A stretch of DNA of 62,866 nucleotides from Acidimicrobiales bacterium (GTDB lineage: Bacteria > Actinomycetota > Acidimicrobiia > Acidimicrobiales > VFJN01), in NCBI GenBank assembly GCA_035316325.1, contig DATHJB010000036.1:1-62866 (forward strand). Reading direction: 5' to 3'. The notes under the pieces are model-generated. The model had not been told where the DNA came from and searched no databases. It saw only the letters and a program-made list of their open reading frames with translations. The position numbers and the translations under genes were made by a program. Within the stretch, counting starts at the first letter, position 1. Each line of letters begins with the position of its first letter. This document shows, one piece after another, positions 34,954-43,160 of the stretch.

Positions 34954-35538
34954 TCACGGGTCGGTGCCGGTGGGGAAGGTGGTGGAGAGGTCGAGGAGGG
35001 GGGTGAGGGCGTCGGGGGTGAGGACGGATTGGAGGGCGCCGTGGAGCCAGAGGTCGGCGAGGCCGTGGACGTTGGCCCAGAGGACGGCGGCGACCTGGTC
35101 CCGGGGGACATCGGGGTGCCAGCCGTCGGCCTGGGCATCGGCGACGAGGCCGGCCAGCTGCTCGAACGACGCCAACCCCGCGGCCTGGTAGGCGGGGTCG
35201 CTGGTGTCGGACAGGTCCGGGCGGAACATCACCGCGTAGACGCCGGGCTGGGCCAGGGCGAAGCGCACGTAGCCGTGGCCGGCGGCGGCGATGCGGCGGC
35301 GGGGGTCGTCCTCGCCGTCGATGGCGTCGGCCACCGAAGCGATGAGCTGCTCGAACCCCCCGGCGCTCACGGCGGCGAGCAGCGAGGCCAGGGTGGGGAA
35401 GTGGCGCAGCGGCGCCCCGTGCGACACGCCGGCCTCCCGGGCGATGGCCCGCAGCGTCAGCCCGCCGACCCCGTCCCGGGCCACGACCTGCCGGGCGGCC
35501 TCCAGGAGTCGCTCCCGGGGCGTCGTCGTCGAGGCCAT
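34954..35538 (-). CDS. TetR-family transcriptional regulator
   Basis: This 194-residue protein has the TetR helix-turn-helix (RERLLEAARQVVARDGVGGL, then AIAREAGVSHGAPLRHFP). Its C-terminal domain (GYVRFALAQPGVYAVMF, later AAVLWANVHGLADLWLHG) is of the WHG/TetR_C_13-like group. The ATG at 35538 overlaps the membrane-protein stop (TGATG). The pair of identical palindromes just upstream of that membrane gene (35946-35983) should be its operators, giving autoregulation and perhaps control of the divergent sigma factor gene. Confidence 0.9.
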   Translation of the reverse strand: MASTTTPRERLLEAARQVVARDGVGGLTLRAIAREAGVSHGAPLRHFPTLASLLAAVSAGGFEQLIASVADAIDGEDDPRRRIAAAGHGYVRFALAQPGVYAVMFRPDLSDTSDPAYQAAGLASFEQLAGLVADAQADGWHPDVPRDQVAAVLWANVHGLADLWLHGALQSVLTPDALTPLLDLSTTFPTGTDP

Positions 35539-35945
35539 CAGGCGGTGAGGAGGCCGACGCCGGTGGTCACGACCCCGACGGCCAGCAGCACGGCCCCGGC
35601 GTAGAGCAACCAGACGAAGCGGTTCGGCCGCTCGGCGCCACGGGACAGCACCGAGAAGAAGAAGCCGCCGGGGATCAGCAGCGCCGCGATCGGCACGCCG
35701 GAGCGGGCCAGCCAGGTGAAGCCGTCGGACATGTCGGTGGCCTCGACGTAGAGCTGGATGACCAGCGCGAGGATCACCAGCACGCCGGCATGGGCGTGGC
35801 CGGCACGGAAGAACGACTTCTGCAGGTCGGTGGCCGGTTCCTTGCCCTGCACGACGCGGAGCATGAACACGCCGCCGAACTGGATGGTCACGATGCTGAG
35901 GAGGAGGATCCCGGCCAGGTTCCGGGTGGCGTCGGAGAGTTCCAT
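35538..35945 (-). CDS. Four-helix membrane protein controlled by the adjacent TetR
   Basis: This 135-residue protein starts at the ATG at 35945, directly abutting operator 1. Four helices are evident: LAGILLLSIVTIQFGGVFML; then the segment beginning HAGVLVILALVIQLYV; the one around GVPIAALLIPGGFFFSVL; and the one around LLYAGAVLLAVGVVTTGVGL. Two histidines (GHAHAG) lie at the start of helix 2. I do not recognise the family. Coupling to TetR suggests a membrane response to a lipophilic compound. Confidence 0.8.
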   Translation of the reverse strand: MELSDATRNLAGILLLSIVTIQFGGVFMLRVVQGKEPATDLQKSFFRAGHAHAGVLVILALVIQLYVEATDMSDGFTWLARSGVPIAALLIPGGFFFSVLSRGAERPNRFVWLLYAGAVLLAVGVVTTGVGLLTA

Positions 35946-35983
35946 GTAGACGGTGTCTACCGGCGGATGTAGACAATGTCTAC
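35946..35983. promoter_or_regulatory. Twin palindromic TetR operators
   Basis: Two 15-base palindromes share the half-sites GTAGAC and GTCTAC: positions 35946-35960 with GGT between, and 35969-35983 with AAT between. Their centres are 23 bases apart, about two helical turns, and the first touches the ATG of the minus-strand membrane gene. They are the only such sequences I noticed in the window. Confidence 0.8.
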
Positions 35984-36033
35984 TTGTCATCGCTGTAAAG
36001 CTCGGCGGGCCCGGCGGACTGTGTAGGGGTTGG

Positions 36034-36528
36034 ATGGTCGACGCGGACTACGACACGGTGTTCCGGGCGGAGCACGACGCCATCGTGCGCAGCGCCTTCC
36101 TGGTCACGGGCGACCGGGAGACGGCCCGCGAGGTGGCCCAGGAGGCCTTCGCCGAGCTCCACCGGCACTGGCGCAAGGTGCGCCACTACGACCGGCCGGG
36201 TGCCTGGCTGCGCCGGGTGGCGATCCGCAAGGCGGTGCGGGTGAAGCAGCGCCGGCCTGACGTCGGCGTACTGCCCGACGACCTGACGTCGGCAGGCCCC
36301 GAGGTCGACGTCGGCGCCGCCACGCTCGACGTGCTCCGGGCGCTGCGCCGGCTCAGCCCTTCGCAACGGGCCGCGATCGTCCTGCACTACTTCGAGGATC
36401 GCCCGGTGGGCGAGGTCGCCGAGGCGCTGGGCTGCAAGCCGGCGACGGCGAGCGTCCACCTCCACCGGGCCCGCAACCGGTTGGCCGAGCTGCTCGGCGA
36501 GGAGGTCGAGACCGATGTCCCTGGATGA
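36034..36528 (+). CDS. ECF sigma factor (SigE-type)
   Basis: This 164-residue protein has region 2 (YDTVFRAEHDAIVRSAFLVTG, then AREVAQEAFAELHRHWRKV) and region 4 (LRRLSPSQRAAIVLHYFED, then VGEVAEALGCKPATASVHLH). The linker DRPGAWLRRVAIRKAV is typical of the actinobacterial SigE-like group. Start: the ATG at 36034. It overlaps the next gene, a probable membrane anti-sigma, by 14 bases. It is divergent from the TetR pair across 88 bases that contain both TetR operators. Confidence 0.9.
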   Translation: MVDADYDTVFRAEHDAIVRSAFLVTGDRETAREVAQEAFAELHRHWRKVRHYDRPGAWLRRVAIRKAVRVKQRRPDVGVLPDDLTSAGPEVDVGAATLDVLRALRRLSPSQRAAIVLHYFEDRPVGEVAEALGCKPATASVHLHRARNRLAELLGEEVETDVPG

Positions 36529-37597
36529 GCGCCTGCGTCACGAGCTGCGCCGAGCCTCCCGCCTGGCCGTGGTCGACCCCGAGGGCGACCACCGGGCGGG
36601 GCAGGCGCGGGTCGAGCGGGGCCGCCGTCGGCAGCGGGTGCTGCTGGCGGCAGCGGTCGTCGTCCTCGTCGCCGGGGCCGCGGTCACCGCGATCCAGCTG
36701 ACGGACGACGGCTCGGGTGACGACACAGTCGCCGGCCCCGGCCCCGGCCCCGGCCCCGGCCCCGGCCCCGGCCCCGGCCCCGGCCCCGGCCCTGGTCCCG
36801 CCCAGCCTCGGCCCACCGCACCGCTGCCAGAGGGCGACGCACCGCCGAACGTCGTCGTGACGTCGGCCACCCGGACCGTCGAGCTGCGACCCTTCACGTA
36901 CTGCTGGACCACCATGTGCGCCGACGGCGTGCCGCCCGACCCGCCCGAGGACCTCGGCGCGGACGACGAGCTCGAGGTCGCCTTCGCCCTCCCGGACTGG
37001 GAGCTCACCGCCACCCTGACCGCCGTCGGCCAGGAGCGTCCCCGCTACTTCGAAGTGCCCCTGGAACCGACGGGCGACGGGACGTTCCGGCTGCCCCCGG
37101 CCGGCCCTGCCGGTGCCTACGACGTGTCGCTGTTCGGTCGGGGTGAGGGTGGCGACGTCGTCTACGCCTTCCGCTGGACCACGACCGCCGACGGCCCGCT
37201 GCCCGAGCCCACCGCCCGGCTGGCGGTGCTGGCCGACAACGACGGCCGGGTCGACAGCTACGGCGTCGAGCTCGAGGTCCGCCAGCTGGCCGAGACCCCG
37301 GCGCAGGCCACGGCGACGATCACGGTGCGGGCCCCCGACGGCGGGGAGGTCAGCTTCGCCGCCCCCGGGAACCCCGACCAGCTGAGCACCGAGGGCACCG
37401 TCTACTGGTCCGGTGGGATGGAGGACGGGCAGGCCGCGGCGGCGCTGGCCGATGCCGGCCCCTTCACCTACGAGGTGACGCTCGTCCTCGACGGCGTGAC
37501 CCACCGGGCGACGGCCACCTGGCCCGACGACATGATCGTCGGCAACGAGCCCTCGGTCGCCCTCCACTTCGACCCGGCACTCCCGCCGATGGCATAG
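36515..37597 (+). CDS. Membrane protein following the sigma factor, candidate anti-sigma factor
   Basis: This 360-residue protein has a 45-residue cytosolic Arg-rich N-terminus and one membrane helix (VLLAAAVVVLVAGAAVTAIQL). A Gly-Pro repeat encoded by a 60-base hexanucleotide array follows, then a large extracytoplasmic beta-rich region with a Cys pair in YCWTTMCADG. No zinc-binding HxxxCxxC anti-sigma motif is seen in the N-terminus. Position, overlap and topology argue for control of the sigma factor. GAGGAGG lies eight bases before the ATG. Confidence 0.7.
   Translation: MSLDERLRHELRRASRLAVVDPEGDHRAGQARVERGRRRQRVLLAAAVVVLVAGAAVTAIQLTDDGSGDDTVAGPGPGPGPGPGPGPGPGPGPGPAQPRPTAPLPEGDAPPNVVVTSATRTVELRPFTYCWTTMCADGVPPDPPEDLGADDELEVAFALPDWELTATLTAVGQERPRYFEVPLEPTGDGTFRLPPAGPAGAYDVSLFGRGEGGDVVYAFRWTTTADGPLPEPTARLAVLADNDGRVDSYGVELEVRQLAETPAQATATITVRAPDGGEVSFAAPGNPDQLSTEGTVYWSGGMEDGQAAAALADAGPFTYEVTLVLDGVTHRATATWPDDMIVGNEPSVALHFDPALPPMA
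36734..36793 (+). repeat. Hexanucleotide array in the candidate anti-sigma gene
   Basis: Nine GGCCCC units plus a terminal GGCCCT encode a Gly-Pro repeat immediately outside the membrane. Each unit is two codons, so copy-number change would lengthen or shorten the spacer without breaking the frame. Confidence 0.9.
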
Positions 37598-37609
37598 CCA
37601 TGGCGTCCG

Positions 37610-37645
37610 CCTCTGGTTGGCTCCGCCGGCTCCGCCGGCCAGAGG
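37610..37645 (+). terminator. Hairpin after the sigma/anti-sigma operon
   Basis: CCTCTGG (37610-37616) pairs with CCAGAGG (37639-37645). The loop is made of two near-identical GGCTCCGCC copies. It lies 12 bases after the stop, between convergent genes, and could serve both strands. Confidence 0.55.
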
Positions 37646-37685
37646 GTCGGTCGGGCCGGGAGGGCGGTGCGGCGAGCAGGTCAGG

Positions 37686-38972
37686 TCATGACGGGGCGAG
37701 CGCCACCACCTGGTTCGGCGACACGCCGACGTAGAGCCGCCCGTTGCTCACTGCCGGCGCGCCGGTGATGGGAGCGCCGAAGTTCCGGTGCCACAGCGGG
37801 TGGCAGGTCGGCCTCCCGCACCCGGCGGCGCGCAGCGCCACCACCCGCCCGGCATCCGTGCCGACGAACACCAGGCCGCCGGCCACCGCCGGCTGCACGC
37901 CCGGAGCGCCCACGTCGGCCCGCCACGCCACGTCGCACGCGGCGGCCCCGCAGCCACCTGCCGGCAGCGCCACGAGGTCGCCGTCTTCGAGCGCCACGTA
38001 GACCCAGCCCTCGGCCAACGCCGGGTCGGCCGACGGCGCCGCGCCCAGCGCCGCGCTCCACAGCACGTGGCCGTCGGCGGCGTCGAGCGCCAGGAGCGTG
38101 CCGTCGTCCGTGCCCACGTAGAGGACCGACTCGTCCGGTGCGAGGACCGGCGAGGTGACCGGCATGCCCGCGGTCGGCGTGGCCCACAGCGGGCAGGGAA
38201 TCGGGCTGAGGACGATGCCCTCCGGCGGTAGCGCGCAGGGCGCCGGCGGCGTCAACGGGAAGGCCCGGACGCCGACGACGTCGACCAAGGGGACGTAGGA
38301 CGTCGTGGCAGTGCCCGCGTAGTACAGGCGCTCGCGGCCCAGCGTGGCCGGACGGGCGGGGGCCGGGGCCGAGCCGAAGTGCACGATGCGGTTCCACCCG
38401 AACGTCGGGTCGGCCAGGTCCTGCACCTGGAGCGAGAACAAGGAGATACCGGATGCCGGACTGCCGCCCCGCGAGTAGGAGGCCAGCCAGGAGCCGCGCC
38501 GCCCGGTCACCCGGTTGCTGGGCACGTCCTCCTGGAAGACGCCGGTGCGGGCGTCCAACCACGCGGTGTCGGACACCCACGCACCCCCGAACCCGACCGT
38601 GATGCCATCGGTGAACAGGACGCGATCGCCGTCGACGAACGGGTCGCCGACGGCCCCCGCGACCACCGGGGTCTCCGGGTAGTGCCACCGCTCCGCACCG
38701 GTGGCGGCGTCGAACGTGTGGATCATCGTGCTGTCGCTGACGTGGACGTCGGCGTTGGACACCACGGGCGGGCCGACCCGACCGCCGTCGACGTCCATGG
38801 TGGCGGTCCACACCGGGGCCAGCGACCGCACCGTGGCGGGCGTGATCACGGTCTCGAACGGGTTGTAGGCGCTGCGGTCGGGCCCCTGACCGGGCGCCGG
38901 CCAACAGCCCGTGGCCGCGAGAGCCAGCACCACCGCAGCAGCCACCAGCGCGGGCTTCGAGAATCCGTCCAT
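37686..38972 (-). CDS. PQQ-like beta-propeller lipoprotein
   Basis: This 428-residue protein has a signal peptide ending in lipobox LAATGC (Cys near 23). Repeated propeller blades follow (HTFDAATGAERWHYPE, YVGTDDGTLLALDAADG, VFVGTDAGRVVALRAAG, and LYVGVSPNQVVALAP). Such PQQ-binding-like repeats act as scaffolds, as in BamB, or as extracellular enzymes; no catalytic residue set is evident. Two cysteine pairs, GGCGAAACD and AGCGRPTCH, may form disulfides. Start: the ATG at 38972, preceded by GGGGGG. Confidence 0.85.
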   Translation of the reverse strand: MDGFSKPALVAAAVVLALAATGCWPAPGQGPDRSAYNPFETVITPATVRSLAPVWTATMDVDGGRVGPPVVSNADVHVSDSTMIHTFDAATGAERWHYPETPVVAGAVGDPFVDGDRVLFTDGITVGFGGAWVSDTAWLDARTGVFQEDVPSNRVTGRRGSWLASYSRGGSPASGISLFSLQVQDLADPTFGWNRIVHFGSAPAPARPATLGRERLYYAGTATTSYVPLVDVVGVRAFPLTPPAPCALPPEGIVLSPIPCPLWATPTAGMPVTSPVLAPDESVLYVGTDDGTLLALDAADGHVLWSAALGAAPSADPALAEGWVYVALEDGDLVALPAGGCGAAACDVAWRADVGAPGVQPAVAGGLVFVGTDAGRVVALRAAGCGRPTCHPLWHRNFGAPITGAPAVSNGRLYVGVSPNQVVALAPS

Positions 38973-39154
38973 GAGCCCCCCTCTCGGCCCCGCCGCATCG
39001 AGGTGACGGGGCCGCCGCGGCCCAGGCTACGCCGGTCTGCTCCGTTGCGTAGGCGATTCACCACCAACCACTCGGACTGGCCCCGAGCGGTGAAGGGCTA
39101 CGCCTTCGCTGTCACACTGTCGGCACGTCGGATGCTCCTTCCTCCTCCCAACTC

Positions 39155-39787
39155 GTGGTCGTGGTCGCTGGTGGCGACCCGCCGTCGCCCCACGCCGCCG
39201 ACGGGCTGCCGGGCGATGCCTACGTGATCGCGGCCGACTCCGGGCTCGACTACGCACCGAGCCTGGGCCTGCGGGTCGACCTGGTGGTCGGCGACCTCGA
39301 CTCGGTGAACCCGGACGCCCTCGTCGCCGCCGAGGCCGCCGGCATAACGGTCGAGCGCCACCCTGTCGCCAAGGACCAGACCGACCTGGAGCTCGCCCTC
39401 GACCGGGCCATCGCCCGGGCGCCCGAGCGGGTGGTGGTGATCGGCGGCGCCGGCGGCCGCTTCGACCACGTCGTGGCCGGTGTGTTGCAACTGGCGCACG
39501 AACGTTACGGCCACGTTGCGATGGAGGCCCGCTTCGGTGCGGCCCGCCTGACCGTCGTCCGAGGCGAGCAGGAGCTCCACGGACAGCCCGGCGACCTGCT
39601 CAGCCTGCTCCCCGTCGGCGGTCCCGCCCGGGGCATCACCACCACCGGCCTGCTCTACCCCCTCGTCGACGAGGACCTCCTGCCCGGCACCAGCCGCGGC
39701 GTCAGCAACGAGCTGGAGGCCCAGGTAGCGACCGTGAGCGTGAGGGACGGCGTCCTCCTCGCCGTCCAACCCGACGCCCTCGGGTAG
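39155..39787 (+). CDS. Thiamine pyrophosphokinase
   Basis: This 210-residue protein has the conserved TPK motifs: VVVAGGDPP, IAADSGLDYA, VVGDLDSVNPDAL, PVAKDQTDLELALD, GGAGGRFDHVVAG and GTSRGVSNEL near the C-terminus. It transfers pyrophosphate from ATP to thiamine, giving thiamine diphosphate. No in-frame start lies between the GTG at 39155 and the promoter region, so this start is the best available although no ribosome site is visible. The last residues form the usual small beta domain. Length is normal. Confidence 0.92.
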   Translation: MVVVAGGDPPSPHAADGLPGDAYVIAADSGLDYAPSLGLRVDLVVGDLDSVNPDALVAAEAAGITVERHPVAKDQTDLELALDRAIARAPERVVVIGGAGGRFDHVVAGVLQLAHERYGHVAMEARFGAARLTVVRGEQELHGQPGDLLSLLPVGGPARGITTTGLLYPLVDEDLLPGTSRGVSNELEAQVATVSVRDGVLLAVQPDALG

Positions 39788-39802
39788 CCCCCGGTTTGGG
39801 GG
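39788..39802 (+). terminator. Short GC hairpin after the thiamine pyrophosphokinase gene
   Basis: CCCCC and GGGGG are separated by GGTTT immediately after the stop codon: five G-C pairs. It could weakly terminate or attenuate transcription into the next gene. Confidence 0.35.
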
Positions 39803-39832
39803 TGGTCACCGAGGGCGCGCGACGATCGCTGC

Positions 39833-40300
39833 GTGGATGTGACCGCCGAGCTCGTGGCGCCCTGCGGGGTGGAGGAACTGTTCACCTGGGTCGGTGACCT
39901 GGTCCGCTACCCGGACTGGCTCGACATCGTGCCGACCGCGGTGCCGGCCGAGCCCCACCCGGACGATCGGGGGCCGGCCTGGTCGGTCGACCTCCGGGGC
40001 CAGATGGGGCCGTTCGCCCGGTCGAAGCGGCTGCGCATGGTGCGGGTGACCCACCAGCCCCCGCTGAGCGTCCGCTTCGAGCGTGTGGAGCACGACGGGC
40101 GCCACCACTCGGACTGGGCGCTGCAGGCCGACGTCGTCCCGCTCGACCCCGAAAACGCCCATCCCTCAAGCCTTTTGCGCATGCAGCTGCACTACGGCGG
40201 GGCGCTCGGGGGCCCCATCGTGGAGAAGCTGCTGGCCGACGAGATCACCCGCTCGCGGCCCCGTCTGATCGAGCTCGTCGAGGGCTCGCAGCTCGCCTGA
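39833..40300 (+). CDS. SRPBCC/START-like (polyketide cyclase-type) protein
   Basis: This 155-residue protein has the SRPBCC opening VTAELVAPCGVEELFTWVGD and LVRYPDWLDIVP, followed by beta strands and the closing helix IVEKLLADEITRSRPRLIEL. The fold forms a hydrophobic pocket for lipids or polyketides; the ligand is unknown. Start: the GTG at 39833. A base-composition dip occurs near 40150-40180 (NAHPSSLL), which may be a variable loop. Confidence 0.8.
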   Translation: MDVTAELVAPCGVEELFTWVGDLVRYPDWLDIVPTAVPAEPHPDDRGPAWSVDLRGQMGPFARSKRLRMVRVTHQPPLSVRFERVEHDGRHHSDWALQADVVPLDPENAHPSSLLRMQLHYGGALGGPIVEKLLADEITRSRPRLIELVEGSQLA

Positions 40301-40396
40301 GGCCGACTTCCACAGCTACCCGCAGCGGCGCGTTCGCAGACGCCGGAGCCGCGTGGTCAACGACACGGATTTGTAATACTCGTCATCAAAGCGAGA

Positions 40397-40402
40397 TAAG
40401 GT
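40397..40402 (+). promoter_or_regulatory. -10 box of the M23 peptidase gene
   Basis: TAAGGT lies nine bases before the ATG at 40412, within an AT-richer patch (about 40365-40400) that also contains TTGTAA 20 bases upstream. A leaderless transcript is likely. Confidence 0.5.
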
Positions 40403-40411
40403 CTCGCCCCC

Positions 40412-41177
40412 ATGCGCCGAGTGAAGCTGATTCCACTCGCCATGGCGGCGGTTCTCGCTGGGGCGATCAACATCATCGGAACGAGCTCAGGGGCCACGGT
40501 TCCGCCCGGGGCGGTGGAACGCGAGCTGCGGTCCAAACAGGTCTCGTCGACCGACGAAGCGGCCCAGTCGCCGTTCTTCCTCCTGACGTCGAAGGCCGGG
40601 ATGGCGGCCGCGATCGCGGCGGCGTCGGCGTCCAGGCCGGGCACGACGGTGCCGCCCACGACCACCACCACGGCTCCTCCCACCACGACCACGACGGCAC
40701 CCCCTCCGCCGCCGCCACCTCCTCCTCCGCCGCCGCCCCCGCCGCCTCCCCCTCCGCCGCCGCCCCCCGCCGCCCCCGCCGTTCCTCTGTCCGGTGCAGG
40801 GCGGCGGCCTCAACTTCGTCGACAGCTGGGGCTACGCCCGCTCCGGCGGCCGGGGCCACAAGGGGACCGACATGATGGCGGCCTACGGGACGCCGACCGT
40901 CGCTCCCGTCAGCGGTCGGGTGGAGCACCGCTCCGTCAGCCTCGGCGGCAGCGCCTGGTTCCTCTACGGCGACGACGGCAACACGTACTACGGCGCCCAC
41001 CTGTCGGGGTACGAGAGCGTCGGCGTCGGCTGGGTCCCCCAGGGCGCGGTGATCGGCTACGTCGGCAACAGCGGCAACGCCGCCGGCACCGCGCCGCACC
41101 TGCACTTCGAGATCCACCCCGGCGGCGGCTCGGCCGCCAACCCGTTCCCGACCGTCAACCCGGCCTGTCCCCGGTGA
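40412..41177 (+). CDS. Secreted M23-family peptidase, interrupted by a frameshift in its poly-proline linker
   Basis: The frame from 40412 encodes a signal peptide (MRRVKLIPLAMAAVLAGAIN), a helical segment, a Thr/Pro linker and 23 prolines. The M23 catalytic domain lies in the next frame, entered within the C-rich run around 40763-40781. There it reads FLCPVQGGGLNFVDSW, HKGTDMMAAYGTPTVAPV (zinc ligands His and Asp), YYGAHLSGY and APHLHFEIHP, with stop at 41175-41177. One base too many separates the two halves. All catalytic residues are intact, so either a sequencing error or a real slippage mutation in the C tract explains it. The intact product would be an extracellular peptidoglycan endopeptidase. 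Confidence 0.8.
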
Positions 41178-41194
41178 CGGGCCGGGTACAGGCC
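41162..41194 (+). terminator. Hairpin at the end of the M23 peptidase gene
   Basis: GGCCTGT (41162-41168) pairs with ACAGGCC (41188-41194), and the inner CCCGG pairs with CCGGG. The stem straddles the stop codon. It is a good candidate for a terminator insulating npdG. Confidence 0.55.
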
Positions 41195-41245
41195 CAGGTC
41201 GCGGCCACGGCGAGTAGCAGGTTGGTATCGGAACGGGCGCGCCCC

Positions 41246-41251
41246 TACGGT
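41246..41251 (+). promoter_or_regulatory. -10 box of npdG
   Basis: TACGGT is followed by seven bases and the GTG at 41259, the same spacing as at the PadR operon. This placement favours 41259 over the GTG at 41250, which overlaps the box itself. Confidence 0.55.
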
Positions 41252-41258
41252 GTCGCCC

Positions 41259-41999
41259 GTGCGCATTGGGATCCTGGGTGGAACGGGCCCGGCCGGCAGT
41301 GCTCTCGCGGCTCGGCTGGCGTCCGTGGGCTTCGATGTGGTCGTCGGCTCCCGGTCGAAGTACCGGGCCATGGAGGCCGTCGACACGCTGCTGGACCGCT
41401 GGAGCGACCGGAAGCTGTCGATCTCGGCGGGCGACAACTCGGGTGCGGCGGCCGCCGACCTCGTGGTGCTGGCCACGCCGTGGGACGGCGCCACGCAGAC
41501 CGCGCACTCGGTCGGCGACAAGCTGCGGGGCAAGGTCGTCATCTCGATGGCCAACGCCCTCACCCGCATCGGCAAGGAGTTCCAGCCGCTGGTCCCGCCC
41601 CGCGGGTCGGTGGCGGCGAGCGTGCAGGCCGCCGTGCCTGACTGCATGGTGGCCGCGGCCCTGCACCACGTGCCGGCAAAGGAGCTGGGCGACCTCAACG
41701 AGCCGATCGAGAGCGACGTGCTGATCTGCTCCGACCACCCCCGCGCCGGGGAGATCACCAGCGAGATCGTCGCCAAGATCCCCAACATGCGACCCCTCGA
41801 CGCCGGCGAGCTGGCCATGGCGACGCCGATCGAGTCGTTCACCGCCGTGCTGCTGCAGCTGAACATGCACTACAAGACCCGTGTGGCGGTGAAGTTCACG
41901 GGCGTGCCGGAGCAGAAGCGGGTCGTGCCGGCTCCGGCCCCGGCCGCTTCCGAGGCGGCCGCCGCGCCCAAGGCCCCTCCCGCCAAGTCCGCCAAGTAG
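41259..41999 (+). CDS. npdG: NADPH-dependent F420 reductase
   Basis: This 246-residue protein has the N-terminal Rossmann motif IGILGGTGPAGSALAARLA, then VVVGSRSKYRAME for NADP phosphate recognition and DLVVLATPWDGA. The C-terminal half MVAAALHHVPAKELGDLNEP and GELAMATPIESFTAVLLQLN is typical of actinobacterial NpdG/FNO. It interconverts NADPH and reduced F420. An Ala/Pro/Lys tail of about 30 residues is extra. It is followed one base later by mshC, so two redox-cofactor genes share an operon. Confidence 0.9.
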   Translation: MRIGILGGTGPAGSALAARLASVGFDVVVGSRSKYRAMEAVDTLLDRWSDRKLSISAGDNSGAAAADLVVLATPWDGATQTAHSVGDKLRGKVVISMANALTRIGKEFQPLVPPRGSVAASVQAAVPDCMVAAALHHVPAKELGDLNEPIESDVLICSDHPRAGEITSEIVAKIPNMRPLDAGELAMATPIESFTAVLLQLNMHYKTRVAVKFTGVPEQKRVVPAPAPAASEAAAAPKAPPAKSAK

Positions 42000-42007
42000 T
42001 GGCCGCC

Positions 42008-43120
42008 ATGCGGCTGTACGACACCGCCCGCCGCGAGGTGGTCCCGTTCGAGCCCGGGCCGGTCGTCACCATGTACACGTGCGGCATCACGCCGTACGAC
42101 GCCACCCACCTGGGGCACGCCGCCGTCTACCTGACCTACGACGTGCTGCAGCGGCGGCTGCGCGACATCGGCCACGAGACCCGCTGCGTCCGCAACGTGA
42201 CCGACGTCGACGACGACATGCTCCGCAAGGCGCGGCAGCTGGGCGTCCACTACCTCGACCTGGCCGCGGCGGAGACCGCCCGCTTCGACGACGACATGCG
42301 GGCGCTCGACGTGCTGCCGTCGTGGAGCGAGCCGCGGGCGACCTCGGCGATCGCCGACATCCGGGGCTTCATCGGCATGGTGCTCGACCGGGGCTTCGCC
42401 TACACGTCCGGAGGCGCCGTCTACTTCGACGTGTCCAAGTGCGAGCGGTTCGGGAACCTGAGCCACCTCTCCCGGGAGGAGATGGTGGTGCTGGCGGCCG
42501 AGCGGGGCGGCAACCCCGACGACCCCGACAAGGACGACCCGCTCGACTTCGTGCTCTGGCAGCCGTCGGCCGAGGACGAGCCGGCCTGGGAGTCGCTGTG
42601 GGGACCGGGACGTCCCGGCTGGCACATCGAGTGCTCGGCGCTGGCGCTGCGGGAGCTGGGCACCACCATCGACCTGCACGGCGGCGGGACCGACCTGATC
42701 TTCCCGCACCACGAGTGCGAGGCCGCCCAGTCGGAGGCGGCGACGGGGGAGCCGTTCGTGCGCCACTGGATGCACCAGGCGATGGTGCGGATGGACGGCG
42801 AGAAGATGTCGAAGTCGCTGGGCAACCTGGTGTTCGTGTCGGAGCTGCGCAAGGAGTGGGACCCCCGGGCGATCCGCCTGGCGATCCTGCAGCACCACTA
42901 CCGGCACAGCTGGGAGTGGCGTGAGGACCTGATGGCCGAGGCCTTCGAGCGCCTGCGCCGCTGGGAGGCCGCCGGCGACGGCGACGGTGCGCTCGACGAG
43001 GTGCGCGCGGCCCTCGACGACGACCTCGACACCCCCGCTGCGGTCGCCGCGATCGACGAGGTCGTCGCTGCCGGCAAGGGCGCAGCGGCGTCCGCGGCCC
43101 TCCTCGGCGTGACGCTCTAG
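42008..43120 (+). CDS. mshC: Mycothiol biosynthesis cysteine ligase MshC
   Basis: This 370-residue protein is a CysS-like class I synthetase whose HIGH region reads YTCGITPYDATHLGHAAVYL, the MshC form rather than CGPTVYD of true CysS. Further motifs are NVTDVDDDMLRKA, WHIECSALALRELG, IDLHGGGTDLIFPHHECEAA (zinc and cysteine site) and EKMSKSLGN. It joins cysteine to glucosaminyl-inositol in mycothiol synthesis. The short C-terminus lacks the anticodon-binding domain of CysS. An alternative GTG at 41999 overlaps the npdG stop and could be used for coupling. Confidence 0.92.
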   Translation: MRLYDTARREVVPFEPGPVVTMYTCGITPYDATHLGHAAVYLTYDVLQRRLRDIGHETRCVRNVTDVDDDMLRKARQLGVHYLDLAAAETARFDDDMRALDVLPSWSEPRATSAIADIRGFIGMVLDRGFAYTSGGAVYFDVSKCERFGNLSHLSREEMVVLAAERGGNPDDPDKDDPLDFVLWQPSAEDEPAWESLWGPGRPGWHIECSALALRELGTTIDLHGGGTDLIFPHHECEAAQSEAATGEPFVRHWMHQAMVRMDGEKMSKSLGNLVFVSELRKEWDPRAIRLAILQHHYRHSWEWREDLMAEAFERLRRWEAAGDGDGALDEVRAALDDDLDTPAAVAAIDEVVAAGKGAAASAALLGVTL

Positions 43121-43148
43121 CCGACGCCGGTAGCGGGTCGGCCCGGCA

Positions 43149-43154
43149 TAGGGT
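43149..43154 (+). promoter_or_regulatory. -10 box of the ankyrin lipoprotein gene
   Basis: TAGGGT lies six bases before the GTG at 43161, so this gene can be transcribed independently of mshC as a leaderless message. Confidence 0.5.
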
Positions 43155-43160
43155 CGGGAC

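Noticed and set aside
40301..40411. Possible ydaO-type (c-di-AMP) riboswitch before the M23 peptidase, as in other actinobacterial wall hydrolases
   Set aside because: The space is only about 110 bases, the conserved core cannot be recognised, and a -10 box sits nine bases before the start, leaving no leader.
42008..43120. Cysteinyl-tRNA synthetase
   Set aside because: CGITPYDATHLGHA and the missing anticodon-binding domain identify MshC instead.
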